Source: AC-32 sp963717475
Lineage (GTDB): Bacteria; Actinomycetota; Thermoleophilia; Gaiellales; Gaiellaceae
Direction: 5' to 3'
Length of the DNA: 64,000 nt
Assembly: GCA_963717475.1 (NCBI GenBank)
Contig: OY970337.1
Location: forward strand, 1,488,001-1,552,000
Shown piece by piece: positions 38,830 through 47,263 of the stretch; the stretch's first letter is position 1; each line of letters starts with the position of its first letter. Under the pieces are notes generated by a model. That model was not told the DNA's origin, ran no database searches, and saw only the letters and a list, made by a program, of their open reading frames with translations. The position numbers and the translations under genes were made by a program.

Positions 38830-40331
38830 GCAGCACGACCTGGACCGAGCCGAGCTCCACCGCCCCGAAGGAGGAAGGCAGCCGCCTGGGCCGCAACCTC
38901 ACAGCGTTGCTCGGCGGCCAGGCCGTCACCTGGTCGATGACGCTGCTCTGGACGCTGATCGTTCCGCGCGCGCTCGGGCCGGCGGGTCTTGGCCTCCTCG
39001 TGACCGCGATGTCGGTCTGCGGCGTGGTCAGCCTCGTGCTCGGGCTCGGCACGCGCACCTACATCATGCGGGAGATCGTCGTCGACCCGGCTTCCGCTCC
39101 GAGGCTGATCGGCACGGGGATCGTGCTGCGGCTGATCTCGGCGCCGCTGTTCGCAATCGCGCTTCTCCTGTACGCGCATTTCGCGGACTACGACCACACC
39201 GCGCGACTCGTCCTCTACCTTGTCGGCGGCGCGACGATCCTCACGCTGCTGGCGGAACCGATGCAGGCGGGATTCCAGGGGATCGAGCGGATGCAGTACC
39301 TCGCGTACTCGGATGTGCTGAACAAGTCTTCACTGGGACTGATCGGCATCGCGGTCGTGCTGGTGGGCTTCCGAGCCGTGGGCATCGCGGCGAACATGGC
39401 GCTCGTCGCGGCGGTCGTCGTGGTCCTCAACTACTACTGGCTCCGCCGCTTCTTCCGAATCGACTTGCGCACGAGATTCGGGCAGCTGGCCTCGATGACC
39501 AAGCACAGCTTCGCCTACATGGCCTACGGGATGTTCGGGATGTTCTACCTCTGGATCGACACGGTCATGTTGTCGCTGATGACCCACGCCGAGGTCGTCG
39601 GCTGGTACGGCGCGCCCACGCGGCTCTTCCAGACCTTGATGTTCATCCCGGTGCTCGTGTCGACTGCGTGGCTACCCCGGATGATCGCCGCGCACGAAGA
39701 GGACCCGGAGCGCTTGTTCGCAACCGCCCGAACGCCGTTCGAGCTCGTGATCGCGCTGAGTGCGCCGATCTGCGCCGGGACGGCGATGGTGGCGGGGACG
39801 ATCGTCCCGCTGCTCTACGGGGATGCCTTCACCAACGCGGTGCCGGTGATGATCGGTCTCGGGCTCTGCCTGGTTCCGATGTACGCGAACATCATCCTGG
39901 GGGCCGTCCTGATTGCCCAGAAGCGCCAGATCGCGTGGACCTGGGTCATGGCCGGAGCCGCGGTGTTCAACCCGCTGGTCAACCTCGCGCTCATTCCGTG
40001 GACGGAGCACCGGTACGGCAACGGGGCGATCGGCGCCGCCGTGGCCCTGCTCCTGACGGAGCTGGTCATGGTCGCCGTGGCTTTCTGGCTGGTCGGGCGG
40101 CACCTCTTCACCCGCAGCCTGATCCGGCGCTGCACCCTGGTCATCGCTTCGTCCGCCGCGATGTGGGCCGTCGGGTACGCCGCCCGCCCGCTCGGTTTCG
40201 TCGTCTCGACCGCGGCCGGCTGCCTCACATTCGTCGGGCTCGTGGCCGTGCTGCGGGTCGTCACGCCCGAGGAGATCTCGTTCGTACGAGAGCGCCTACC
40301 GCGGCGCCTTCGCGTGCGAATGGGCGGCTAG
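38826..40331 (+). CDS. polysaccharide flippase (Wzx-like, MOP superfamily)
   Basis: A 501-residue integral-membrane protein with about 12-14 hydrophobic spans. It starts with the family block LLGGQAVTWSMTLLWTLIVPRALGPAGLGLL and continues with the typical paired repeats of Wzx/RfbX exporters. It moves lipid-linked repeat units across the cytoplasmic membrane. The ATG at 38826 overlaps the acyltransferase stop, so translation is coupled. The Gly/Pro/Arg motif (PRALGPAGLG) in the first loop is characteristic. Its stop codon shares the palindrome CTAG with the convergent VOC-protein gene (40328-40331). Confidence 0.92.
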   Translation: MSSTTWTEPSSTAPKEEGSRLGRNLTALLGGQAVTWSMTLLWTLIVPRALGPAGLGLLVTAMSVCGVVSLVLGLGTRTYIMREIVVDPASAPRLIGTGIVLRLISAPLFAIALLLYAHFADYDHTARLVLYLVGGATILTLLAEPMQAGFQGIERMQYLAYSDVLNKSSLGLIGIAVVLVGFRAVGIAANMALVAAVVVVLNYYWLRRFFRIDLRTRFGQLASMTKHSFAYMAYGMFGMFYLWIDTVMLSLMTHAEVVGWYGAPTRLFQTLMFIPVLVSTAWLPRMIAAHEEDPERLFATARTPFELVIALSAPICAGTAMVAGTIVPLLYGDAFTNAVPVMIGLGLCLVPMYANIILGAVLIAQKRQIAWTWVMAGAAVFNPLVNLALIPWTEHRYGNGAIGAAVALLLTELVMVAVAFWLVGRHLFTRSLIRRCTLVIASSAAMWAVGYAARPLGFVVSTAAGCLTFVGLVAVLRVVTPEEISFVRERLPRRLRVRMGG

Positions 40332-40753
40332 CCCAGCTCCTCGACGTACTCGACGATCACGCCGCGGGTGTGCTCGGGCGGCATGAAGTTGCAGAGGAAG
40401 TTGCCCGCCCCCTTGACCGGCTCGGTCTCTAGCAGCCGGATTCCGCGGGCGGCGAGCTCCTCGGCCGTGCTCGCGAGGCTGTCGACCTCGAGTGCGATGT
40501 GGTGCAGCCCGCCGACGCCTCGGTTGAACTCGGCGAGCACGCCCCCGGTCGGAACGACCAGCTCGACCGGGCTGCCGCCGTTCCCTTCCGTGAAGATGCA
40601 GAGCGCCTCGTACTGCGGGACGAAGCCGCGATACTTCTCCTCGAACCCGAGCAGCGCCATCAGCGCAAGCGCCCGGTCCTCGGACGGCGAGACGATCCCG
40701 ACGTGATGAAGTCGGCCCAGCGCTTCGGTCCGGTCAGACGGCGCCACCGGCAT
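40328..40753 (-). CDS. VOC-superfamily protein (methylmalonyl-CoA-epimerase / glyoxalase-like)
   Basis: A 141-residue protein with two beta-alpha-beta-beta-beta modules. The metal-ligand pattern is visible as LHHVGIVSPS (His), ELVVPTGG (Glu), GGLHHIALEVD (His) and GVIVEYVE (Glu). The sequence is closest in style to methylmalonyl-CoA epimerase, which acts on a 2-substituted malonyl thioester. It overlaps the ACP gene by 20 bp, and that gene in turn overlaps fkbH, so a carrier-bound substrate is likely. An epimerase or isomerase step on an acyl-ACP is my inference. It converges on the flippase with a four-base stop overlap. Confidence 0.82.
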   Translation of the reverse strand: MPVAPSDRTEALGRLHHVGIVSPSEDRALALMALLGFEEKYRGFVPQYEALCIFTEGNGGSPVELVVPTGGVLAEFNRGVGGLHHIALEVDSLASTAEELAARGIRLLETEPVKGAGNFLCNFMPPEHTRGVIVEYVEELG

Positions 40754-41009
40754 GCGCCCGCCCGACGCGCTCTGCGAGGTCGCCGACCGTCTCCACGCCC
40801 ACGAGGTCCTGGTCGCTGAACCGAACGCCGAACTCTTCCTCGATCCCGAAGATGATGCTGACGTGCGCGAGCGAGTCCCATCCGGGGACGTCGGCCGCCC
40901 GCGTTTCGGGAGTCAGCGAAATGTCGTCGTTGTTCAGGAGCGAGCGGACGACTTGCTCGATCCGCTCAAGGGTGGCCGACTGGTTCGTTCCAGGGTTGGA
41001 TGAATTCAC
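40734..41009 (-). CDS. acyl carrier protein (FkbH-associated)
   Basis: A 91-residue carrier protein with the phosphopantetheine site GWDSLAHV (Ser46), a helical four-bundle pattern, and acidic helix 2 (IIFGIEEEFGVRFSDQDL). It overlaps fkbH by 44 bp and the VOC gene by 20 bp, so the three are translated as one unit. FkbH-type enzymes load a glyceryl group from 1,3-bisphosphoglycerate onto such ACPs. The bound unit may then be modified and handed to a sugar or glycan. It is distinct in sequence from the second ACP at 49348. Confidence 0.9.
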   Translation of the reverse strand: MNSSNPGTNQSATLERIEQVVRSLLNNDDISLTPETRAADVPGWDSLAHVSIIFGIEEEFGVRFSDQDLVGVETVGDLAERVGRAHAGGAV

Positions 41010-42909
41010 TAGTGATCGGGCCTTTCTGGTCGATGTCGTACTCCCACGTCGTCGTGCCCGAGTCGCTCGACCGGAGCGTAAACCCGAGGCGTTCGAAGAC
41101 GTCCTTCACGACGACGTTCTTCGCCGTCGGGATGAAGGTTCCGTGTAGACGAGTCGCGCCGCGCTCGAGCGCGGCCTCGGAGAGCCGCGCGAGCATCTCG
41201 TTCTCGACCGTCCGGCCGATCACGCGGCAGCTCATCAGCCAGGTGTCGATGTCGAGCACGTCGTCCTTCTGCTCGGCGATCAGCACCGCGACGAGGCCGT
41301 GATCGGTGAACTGGTCCCGCAGGCGCAGCGACATCGTCACGGCGCGGCCGTCCTCCATGAAGTCGCGGAGCTCGTTCATTCCGTGCCGGCGAGTTGTGAG
41401 GTTGAACTGGTTCGTCTTGCCGACGAGCTGCGTGATCCGCGGCAGGTTGACCTCGTCAAAGGGGCTCACGAGCGCCTCCATCCCGAGGCTCGCATAGAAC
41501 TCGTCGAGCGAGCCCGCCTGCGCCTGCTGAGTCGCTGCCGCTGCCCGCGCCTGGTACTGGGCTGCCCGTCCGAGATCTTCGTTCGTCAGCGACGCCAGCT
41601 CGAAAAGGAGCGAGTCGGAGACCGCTCGGATGTAACCGGACGGGTCGGACGGGAGCGTGATGACCTCGACCTCGGGAAGCAGACGCCGGACCACCTCGCG
41701 TTCCGCCGGGTTGTCGTCGACGAAGACAAGCGAGTCGAGGCCGATGTTCAGATCTGAGGCGATCGCCCGCAGGCTCGCCGGCTTGTCGTCCCAGTTGGCG
41801 TAGAAGGCGGCGAAGTCGTCGAGCTTCAGCCTGGTGTCCGGGTGTTGCTCGAACGGCTCCCTCGCATCGGCGTCATTGTTCTTGGAGGCGACGGCGAGCA
41901 GGATCCCACGAGCTCTGAGCGCGAGCAAGTACTCGTGGAACGCGGCGAACGCTTCGCCCTGCGGGCCCCCGCCGAGCGCGATTCCCGATAGGCCCTCCTC
42001 CGCGATCACGCCTCCCCAAAGCGTGTTGTCGAGGTCGAGCACGAGGCACTTCGAGCTCAACCCCTCGGCCGCTGCAACAACCGCGGCCGTGTGTCGCGCG
42101 AGCTCTGGAAGAGCGTCGAGGGCGACGGCCTGCTTCGCGAGATGCCAGTAGCGGTCGTCGAACCAGCGGTCTTTGCCGAACGCGGAGGCGACTCGGTCGC
42201 AATCGACGATCAGCACACCGTCGCCGGCTGCGTCCGCAAGCTTGCCGTTCAACCTGCGCAGCATCCGGTCGCGGGTACCGGGCACCCGGGCCGCGAGGTG
42301 GCCCCACGTGCTCTCGGGCCGCAGCGCAAAGTTGTGCTGGACGACACGGGCAGACGAGTTGGCTCCCAATGCGTCCCAGAGCGCTCGCCAGCGACCCACC
42401 TCGGCCTCGAGCGTCTCCTCGACCGCGGACGCCTCCGTCAGTGCCGGGAAGGGAACAACTCCCTCGTGTGGCGCGACGATCACGTAGTCGGGCTCAAAGG
42501 CGTAGAGCCCGCTACGTGGATCGAGGATCTCCTGCCGGAAGAGGTCGAAGCCCGCCTCGTAGACCTCGAGCCTGACCCTGCGGCGAAGGGCGGCCAGGCG
42601 AAGCAGTGCGACGAACTGGGAGGTGGTGTAGCTGCCGACGACGGCGACGCGAGCGGTCCGCGCCGTCAGAGGCGGCTCACGCTCTTCGAACTTCGCCAGG
42701 GCTCCTGCGGCGGACGCCCACGCGACGTAAGGCCCACGCGAGTCGGCAACCCGCGCGAGCCACTCATATGCGCCGGCCAGGTCCTCTGCCGCGAAACAGG
42801 CACGCGCCATCCGCAGACAGGCGTCAGGCTCGGGAACTTCCCCCGTTGGCCTGAGCTGTGCCAGCTCATCTGCCGCACGGCTGAGCGAATTCGTCTCCAC
42901 TTCTTCCAA
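40966..42909 (-). CDS. FkbH-like HAD-IIIC protein (glyceryl-ACP synthase type)
   Basis: A 647-residue protein with three parts. Residues about 85-260 form an SGNH-like N-terminal domain. Residues about 286-420 are a HAD-IIIC phosphatase with catalytic DLDNTLWGG (Asp292 and Asp294), VASKNND and FVDDNPAER. A GNAT-like C-terminal domain (about 490-630) includes NQFNLTTRRH and LHGTFIPTAKNVVVKDVFERLGF. FkbH proteins dephosphorylate 1,3-bisphosphoglycerate and transfer glycerate to an ACP. The start is TTG 42909 (or GTG 42900 nine bases later). The direct overlap with the ACP fits this reaction. In an exopolysaccharide locus it is more likely to make a glyceryl or lactyl-type substituent than a polyketide extender unit. 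Confidence 0.9.
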   Translation of the reverse strand: MEEVETNSLSRAADELAQLRPTGEVPEPDACLRMARACFAAEDLAGAYEWLARVADSRGPYVAWASAAGALAKFEEREPPLTARTARVAVVGSYTTSQFVALLRLAALRRRVRLEVYEAGFDLFRQEILDPRSGLYAFEPDYVIVAPHEGVVPFPALTEASAVEETLEAEVGRWRALWDALGANSSARVVQHNFALRPESTWGHLAARVPGTRDRMLRRLNGKLADAAGDGVLIVDCDRVASAFGKDRWFDDRYWHLAKQAVALDALPELARHTAAVVAAAEGLSSKCLVLDLDNTLWGGVIAEEGLSGIALGGGPQGEAFAAFHEYLLALRARGILLAVASKNNDADAREPFEQHPDTRLKLDDFAAFYANWDDKPASLRAIASDLNIGLDSLVFVDDNPAEREVVRRLLPEVEVITLPSDPSGYIRAVSDSLLFELASLTNEDLGRAAQYQARAAAATQQAQAGSLDEFYASLGMEALVSPFDEVNLPRITQLVGKTNQFNLTTRRHGMNELRDFMEDGRAVTMSLRLRDQFTDHGLVAVLIAEQKDDVLDIDTWLMSCRVIGRTVENEMLARLSEAALERGATRLHGTFIPTAKNVVVKDVFERLGFTLRSSDSGTTTWEYDIDQKGPITSEFIQPWNEPVGHP

Positions 42910-42970
42910 TTTGGTTGTGTCCTGCCCGCTGACCCGCTTCTAACGATAGCCCATCGATTTCCAGGTGGTT

Positions 42971-44452
42971 CTAGCCGGATGGACAGGTCTTGTCCAGGGC
43001 GCGCGCCGCCTCGCAAACCCCGAGCATGGTGCCAACGACGAAGGCGATCCGGTAGAAGAAGAACCCTTGATCTGTGGCGCCCTCGAACGTGTAGGCGACG
43101 ACGAGGGCCGCCGTCAAGGCGCCGATCATTGCAAGCTCCCGATCCGACGATCGCGCAAGGCGGCAGGCGCCGATGATCGCGATGCCGATCATGCTCCAGA
43201 ACGCGATCCCGCCCAGGACACCCATCCGCATGAGGATGTAGAGGATCCCGTTGTGCGGGATGTACTTGATCAGCGGATCGATCGAGCTGATGTCCTGGAT
43301 CGGCAGCACGTAGTCGATCGGAACGCCGAATCCGCGGCCAAGCGGCTTGCCTTCGCGGATGTTGACGCGCAGGTTCGCGTCCTCCTGGACGCGGTAGAGA
43401 TCTGACGACGCGTCACGGGTTGACGGCTTGACCACAGAGTGGATCGCGCGGGCCGGCTGGGCGAGGCCGCCGCTCTTGTTCCAGTAGGCCGGCAGGTAGA
43501 CCATCAGCCCGATCGCGATCGCGCCCGCGATCTTCCCGACCAGCGGCCGGCGATGCGGAAGCACCCGGTAGGCCACCGCCAGGAGCGTGATGAGGCCGCC
43601 GGCAAGCACGAGCCACGCAGCCCTGCGCGTGTTCGCGAGATCCGCGGCGACGACGAGCGGCGTCAGCCACGTGGCGGTCTTGCGCAGCCGTCCCATCGGG
43701 ACGTCGAAGATCCAGAGCGCCATCGTCAGCAGGATGAACAGCCCGAAGAAGACGCCTTCCTCGTGCCCGAGGACGGCATCAGGGCGGATCGCGTAGTGGC
43801 GGACCTCGCTGAAGAGGAGGATGCCCTGCACCGACTTGAACGCCTCTGTCACGACGAGCGCCCAGAAGACCGCGCGGATCGCCCAGCGCGTCGTCAGCAA
43901 GGCGTAGGAGAGCATGAACGTGGCGAGCAAATACGCAAACGGCCGTGTCTCGGTGAAGGCGTACCGCAGCTGCCCGCCGTGCATCTTTCCGACCAGGACC
44001 CCGAGGATGACGAAGCCGAAGACCACGTAGATGCTCTTCGCGAGCGGCGTCCTCGGCCAAGGGCGGGCCTCGCCGGTGCTGCGTTTCGCGACCGCGACCG
44101 CCAGGAGGACGAGCAGGAGCAGATCCGCGGCGTTGACGTGGAAGCTGCCGATGCCGTGGAAGAGCGGGATCTTGGACGTCACCGCCCCCGACTGCGGCCC
44201 CACCGTATAGCCGAACTGCTCGATCGCGAGCGCTGCGACGAGGAGCACGACCGGCCCGAGCGCCGGCCGCTGCGCGAACAGAAACGGCAGCAGGATCAGC
44301 GCGAGCGCCCAGATGAACGGCGACTTGCCGCCCGTGACCAGCTGAGCGACCAGCAGCACGAGCACGAGCCCGCCGAGCACGACGAGCGACTGGACGTCGC
44401 CTCCCGGCTGCCGGGGCCGGCCCGACGACCGTGGCTCGACGGCCGTCGTCAC
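42971..44452 (-). CDS. O-antigen polymerase / ligase-like membrane protein (Wzy-like)
   Basis: A 493-residue protein with about 11-12 membrane spans. The large periplasmic loop between the last spans has the family pattern of the Wzy_C domain: RVQEDANLRVNIREGKPLGRGFG and YIPHNGILYILMRMG (the HNxxL motif). Proteins of this type polymerise lipid-linked repeat units or ligate them. Since a flippase and a Wzz-like protein lie in the same locus, polymerase is the preferred role. Translation starts at GTG 44452, overlapping the stop of a 47-residue membrane protein by GTGA. It lies 61 bp downstream of fkbH on the same strand. Confidence 0.88.
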   Translation of the reverse strand: MTTAVEPRSSGRPRQPGGDVQSLVVLGGLVLVLLVAQLVTGGKSPFIWALALILLPFLFAQRPALGPVVLLVAALAIEQFGYTVGPQSGAVTSKIPLFHGIGSFHVNAADLLLLVLLAVAVAKRSTGEARPWPRTPLAKSIYVVFGFVILGVLVGKMHGGQLRYAFTETRPFAYLLATFMLSYALLTTRWAIRAVFWALVVTEAFKSVQGILLFSEVRHYAIRPDAVLGHEEGVFFGLFILLTMALWIFDVPMGRLRKTATWLTPLVVAADLANTRRAAWLVLAGGLITLLAVAYRVLPHRRPLVGKIAGAIAIGLMVYLPAYWNKSGGLAQPARAIHSVVKPSTRDASSDLYRVQEDANLRVNIREGKPLGRGFGVPIDYVLPIQDISSIDPLIKYIPHNGILYILMRMGVLGGIAFWSMIGIAIIGACRLARSSDRELAMIGALTAALVVAYTFEGATDQGFFFYRIAFVVGTMLGVCEAARALDKTCPSG

Positions 44453-44592
44453 AGGGCGTGGTTCCTGGCGCTGACGTACGCGATCACGAGCGCCACCGCC
44501 CAGACGCAGTACTTCAGGGCGCGGCGCGTCTCGATCGGGCTAAGCCCGAGCGCGACGAAGCTGAGCAGAAGGAGAAGGCCCCAACGGGTCAC
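44449..44592 (-). CDS. 47-residue two-span membrane protein between wzz and wzy
   Basis: A small gene from GTG 44592 to a TGA at 44449-44451. It starts on the last base of the wzz stop (TAGTG) and its own stop overlaps the polymerase start (GTGA). The product begins VTRWGLLLLLSFVALG and continues with SPIETRRALKYCVWAVALVIAYVS, giving two hydrophobic segments separated by a short charged turn. The perfect packing between the two partner genes is strong evidence that it is translated. I do not recognise a family. A role as an assembly factor of the Wzy/Wzz complex is an inference from position only. Confidence 0.6.
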   Translation of the reverse strand: MTRWGLLLLLSFVALGLSPIETRRALKYCVWAVALVIAYVSARNHAL

Positions 44593-45621
44593 TACTCACG
44601 CCGTATCCGCTCGCCGCTTCCCGCCTCTCCGGCGCGCACCTCGCGTGGAGGCTCGTGCTCCGGAGCTCCCGCGGTGCCGTTCGGCGAGCGGTCGTGGAGC
44701 TCGATGGGGCCGGTGACCGGAAGCGGCTCGTCGCGGTTCCTGCTCATCAGCACGATCAGCCCGAAGCTGATCAGCGCGCCTACGAAGGCGCCGACGAGCG
44801 CCAACTCGCCGACCCGCTTCTTTCCGGTGGTCGCCGCAGTCGGCAGGTTCGCCGGGTCGAAGACGCCGGCGGTCGTCGGCAGGCCGGTGCCTCCGTTGAC
44901 CGCGGCGAAGGCCGCGTTGACGACGCTTGCCGTCGCCCTCAGCTGCCTCGTCGCCTGCAGCTGCTGGTTGACGAGCACCTTCACCTCGGGGTCGCCGTTG
45001 GTTGTGGCGCCGGGATGAAGCCGTGCGTAGCTGTCGAGCTCGTCCCGGGCCGTCGCCGAGTTGGGTCCGCGCCTTGGTGAACTGCGCGATCGCCGCAGTC
45101 AGTGCGTTGCCTTGGAGCCGGCCGCGCTCGTGCAGGAACTGCGTGATCACGACGTGCAGCGTCGCCTTGGCCAGAGCCGGCGTGGGGGCCTCGAAGCTGA
45201 CGCTGAGCAGGTCGGAGCCCGCCGGCATCGACGTCAGTCGCTTGGGGCCGAGCGCCGTCGCGACCCGTTCGTCGTACGTCGGGTCGCCTTTGAGCACGCG
45301 CTTGAGGAGCGTGATCGGGCCGTTGCCCATCGAGGTGTGCGTCTTCAGATACGCGCCGAGCGGGCTTTTGCTCGCGACCCTGTCAGGGAAGCCGCGCGTC
45401 AGGAGCAGCTCGTTCAGCATCGCCTGGTTCTGCGCTGCCGGCGGCTGCGCTCCGAACTGGCTCGCGCCCGTGTCCAGCGACTTGAACACCAGCGTCGCGT
45501 TCGAGCGGTACAGCTTCGGCGATCCTGCGGCCGTGGACAGCCCGAAGAGCGCGCAGAGCAGGATGATGAGCACGAACAGCACGCGGTGCCGACGAGCGGT
45601 CTCGCGGTGGCGCGGGTTCAT
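44592..45621 (-). CDS. Wzz-like polysaccharide co-polymerase (1-bp frameshift)
   Basis: About 343 codons. An N-terminal membrane span (residues about 12-32) is followed by LYRSNATLVFKSLDTG, the usual Wzz/GumC start of the periplasmic domain. The middle is a long helical region, and a second span (VGELALVGAFVGALISFGLIVL) lies near the C-terminus. No tyrosine-kinase domain is attached. It should set chain length with the Wzy-like polymerase. The frame breaks at about 45063-45065, where a CCC (coding strand) appears to have one extra C; removing it joins FTKART to NSATARDELDSYARLHPGA. Length is 3n+1, as expected. A ribosome-binding site AAGGAG at 45632-45637 sets the start. Confidence 0.82.
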
Positions 45622-45631
45622 GTTGAGCTTG

Positions 45632-45637
45632 CTCCTT
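45632..45637 (-). promoter_or_regulatory. ribosome-binding site of the Wzz-like gene
   Basis: Minus-strand AAGGAG, ten bases from the ATG at 45621. It shows that the Wzz-like gene has its own translation start although it follows the acyl-CoA-ligase-like gene by only about 80 bp. Confidence 0.5.
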
Positions 45638-45700
45638 CCGAGAAAGCCGGCCAGACGCGCGCCGGGCCGGCGGTGATTCGCCGCTTGCTCACAGTGTGGC

Positions 45701-47263
45701 TCATCCGGGACCCACCTTGTGAACAGGTTGCCCGGACTTTTCGTCTACGTCCAGTTCGAGAAGGCTTTTCTTTCGGATCTTCCCGGAGTCTGTGTGCGGC
45801 AGCTCGGCCACGAAGACGACGTCTCGAGGCACCATGAAGTTCTCGAGCCGCGCTCTGCAGGCCCTGATCAGGTCCTTTTCGGTGAGCGTCGCCCCCTCCT
45901 GGAGGACGACGAACGCGCGCACCGCCTGGCCGAGCAGCTCGTCCGGCACGCCGACCACGGCCGCCTGACGCACACCGTCGAGGTCGTGGAGCACGTTCTC
46001 GACCTCGACCGAGCTGACCTTCTCGCCGCGCGTCTTGATGATGTCGTCGCTGCGGTCGACGAAGTAGAGGTCGCCGTCGCCGTCCACCGTGAAATGGTCG
46101 TGCGTGGACATCGTGCGCTCGCCGGGATACGGGCCCTCGTGGAGCTTGTCGAGCGTCAGGTCCGGAGAGCGCCAGTAGCCCATCATCAGGTGCGGGCCGC
46201 GGACGTGCAGGACTCCGACCTCGCCCGGCTCGACGACCCGCCCGTCGTCTGCGACCACGAACGCCTCGGTCCCGGGAATCGCCTTCCCGACGGAGGTCGG
46301 CTTCTCGTCGACCAGGCCGGGGTCGAGGTAGCAGACCCGGATGCACTCGGTCTGGCCGTACATGCGGTAAAGCTCCGCGTTCGGAAAGACCCGGCGCAGG
46401 CCGTCGTGCAGCGCCGGCGGGAGGCCGGCGGCGGCGTTCGTCAGACAGCGCACGGAGGGGAACGTCGCGTCCTCTGACATGGCGAGGATCGTGGCGTAGA
46501 CGGTCGGGACGGCCGGAAAGACGGTCGCGTCCTCCTCGCGAAGCCGTGCGAGCGTCTTCGCGGGGAACGTGAACGAGCGCTCGAGGGAGAGCGTCGCGCC
46601 GAGCCGCGCGGCGAGCAGCAGCTGGCTGAGGCCGTACGTGAACGCCATCGGGAGGACGCTCAGGATCCGGTCGTCCCGGGTCAGCCCCAGGTACTCGGCG
46701 ATGCTCTCGACCGAGAACACGAGTCCTGCGTGGCTGTGCATTACGCCCTTCGGCTCGCCGGTCGTCCCCGACGTGTAGACGAGGATCGCGAGGTCGTTCG
46801 GGATCGTTCCCACGGGCCGCGGCTCGGGCGGCGCCGACGCGATTGCCCCGTAGTAGGCATCGCTCGTGAGCGTCTGCTTGACGTGACGGGCTCGCTGCAC
46901 CGCTTCATCGGCTATCGGCGCGGAGTGAGCCTCTGCGACCACGAACGACGCCTCGCTGTCGTCGAGGATGAAGGCGAGCTTGTCGGCCTTCGTCTGCGGA
47001 TTGATGAACGTGAAGACTCCGCCCGCGAGATGCGTGCCGAAGATCGCGCTCGCGCAGAGCGCGGTGTTGTCGAGGTACAGGGCGACGCGGTCGCCTCGCT
47101 CGAGGCCCGAGTCCTGGAGAAGCCGCGCGAACCGAGAGGCATCGTCGAGGAGCTCCGCCCACGTCCTGCTGCCGTACTCGTCGACGACGGCCGGCTTGTC
47201 CGGAACCTCGGCCGCGGACGCGAGCAGGCTCTCGTGGACGAGGCGCTGCGGGGGCTGCCACAT
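45701..47263 (-). CDS. acyl-CoA-ligase-like AMP-binding enzyme
   Basis: A 520-residue member of the ANL (acyl-adenylate) family. Motifs are YTSGTTGEPKG (residues 163-173), YRMYGQTE, the D-region YFVDRSDDIIKTRGEKVSSVEVE and the C-terminal Lys in DSGKIRKKSLLE. The family activates a carboxylate with ATP and passes it to CoA or a carrier protein. Several polysaccharide loci of other bacteria pair such an enzyme with an asparagine synthase and an ACP (for example the exosortase-associated sets), which is the arrangement here. No exosortase is seen in this window. The start overlaps the asnB stop (TGATG). Likely role: activate an acid destined for the ACP at 49348. The substrate is unknown. Confidence 0.9.
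   Translation of the reverse strand: MWQPPQRLVHESLLASAAEVPDKPAVVDEYGSRTWAELLDDASRFARLLQDSGLERGDRVALYLDNTALCASAIFGTHLAGGVFTFINPQTKADKLAFILDDSEASFVVAEAHSAPIADEAVQRARHVKQTLTSDAYYGAIASAPPEPRPVGTIPNDLAILVYTSGTTGEPKGVMHSHAGLVFSVESIAEYLGLTRDDRILSVLPMAFTYGLSQLLLAARLGATLSLERSFTFPAKTLARLREEDATVFPAVPTVYATILAMSEDATFPSVRCLTNAAAGLPPALHDGLRRVFPNAELYRMYGQTECIRVCYLDPGLVDEKPTSVGKAIPGTEAFVVADDGRVVEPGEVGVLHVRGPHLMMGYWRSPDLTLDKLHEGPYPGERTMSTHDHFTVDGDGDLYFVDRSDDIIKTRGEKVSSVEVENVLHDLDGVRQAAVVGVPDELLGQAVRAFVVLQEGATLTEKDLIRACRARLENFMVPRDVVFVAELPHTDSGKIRKKSLLELDVDEKSGQPVHKVGPG

Noticed and set aside
45618..46346. A 242-codon minus-strand frame overlapping the acyl-ligase gene
   Set aside because: It is a shadow of the AMP-binding enzyme in another frame, Arg-rich and without a motif.
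44592..47263. A classical exosortase-associated exopolysaccharide locus
   Set aside because: The ligase, AsnB and ACP genes resemble that set, but no exosortase or sorting-signal protein is present in the window.
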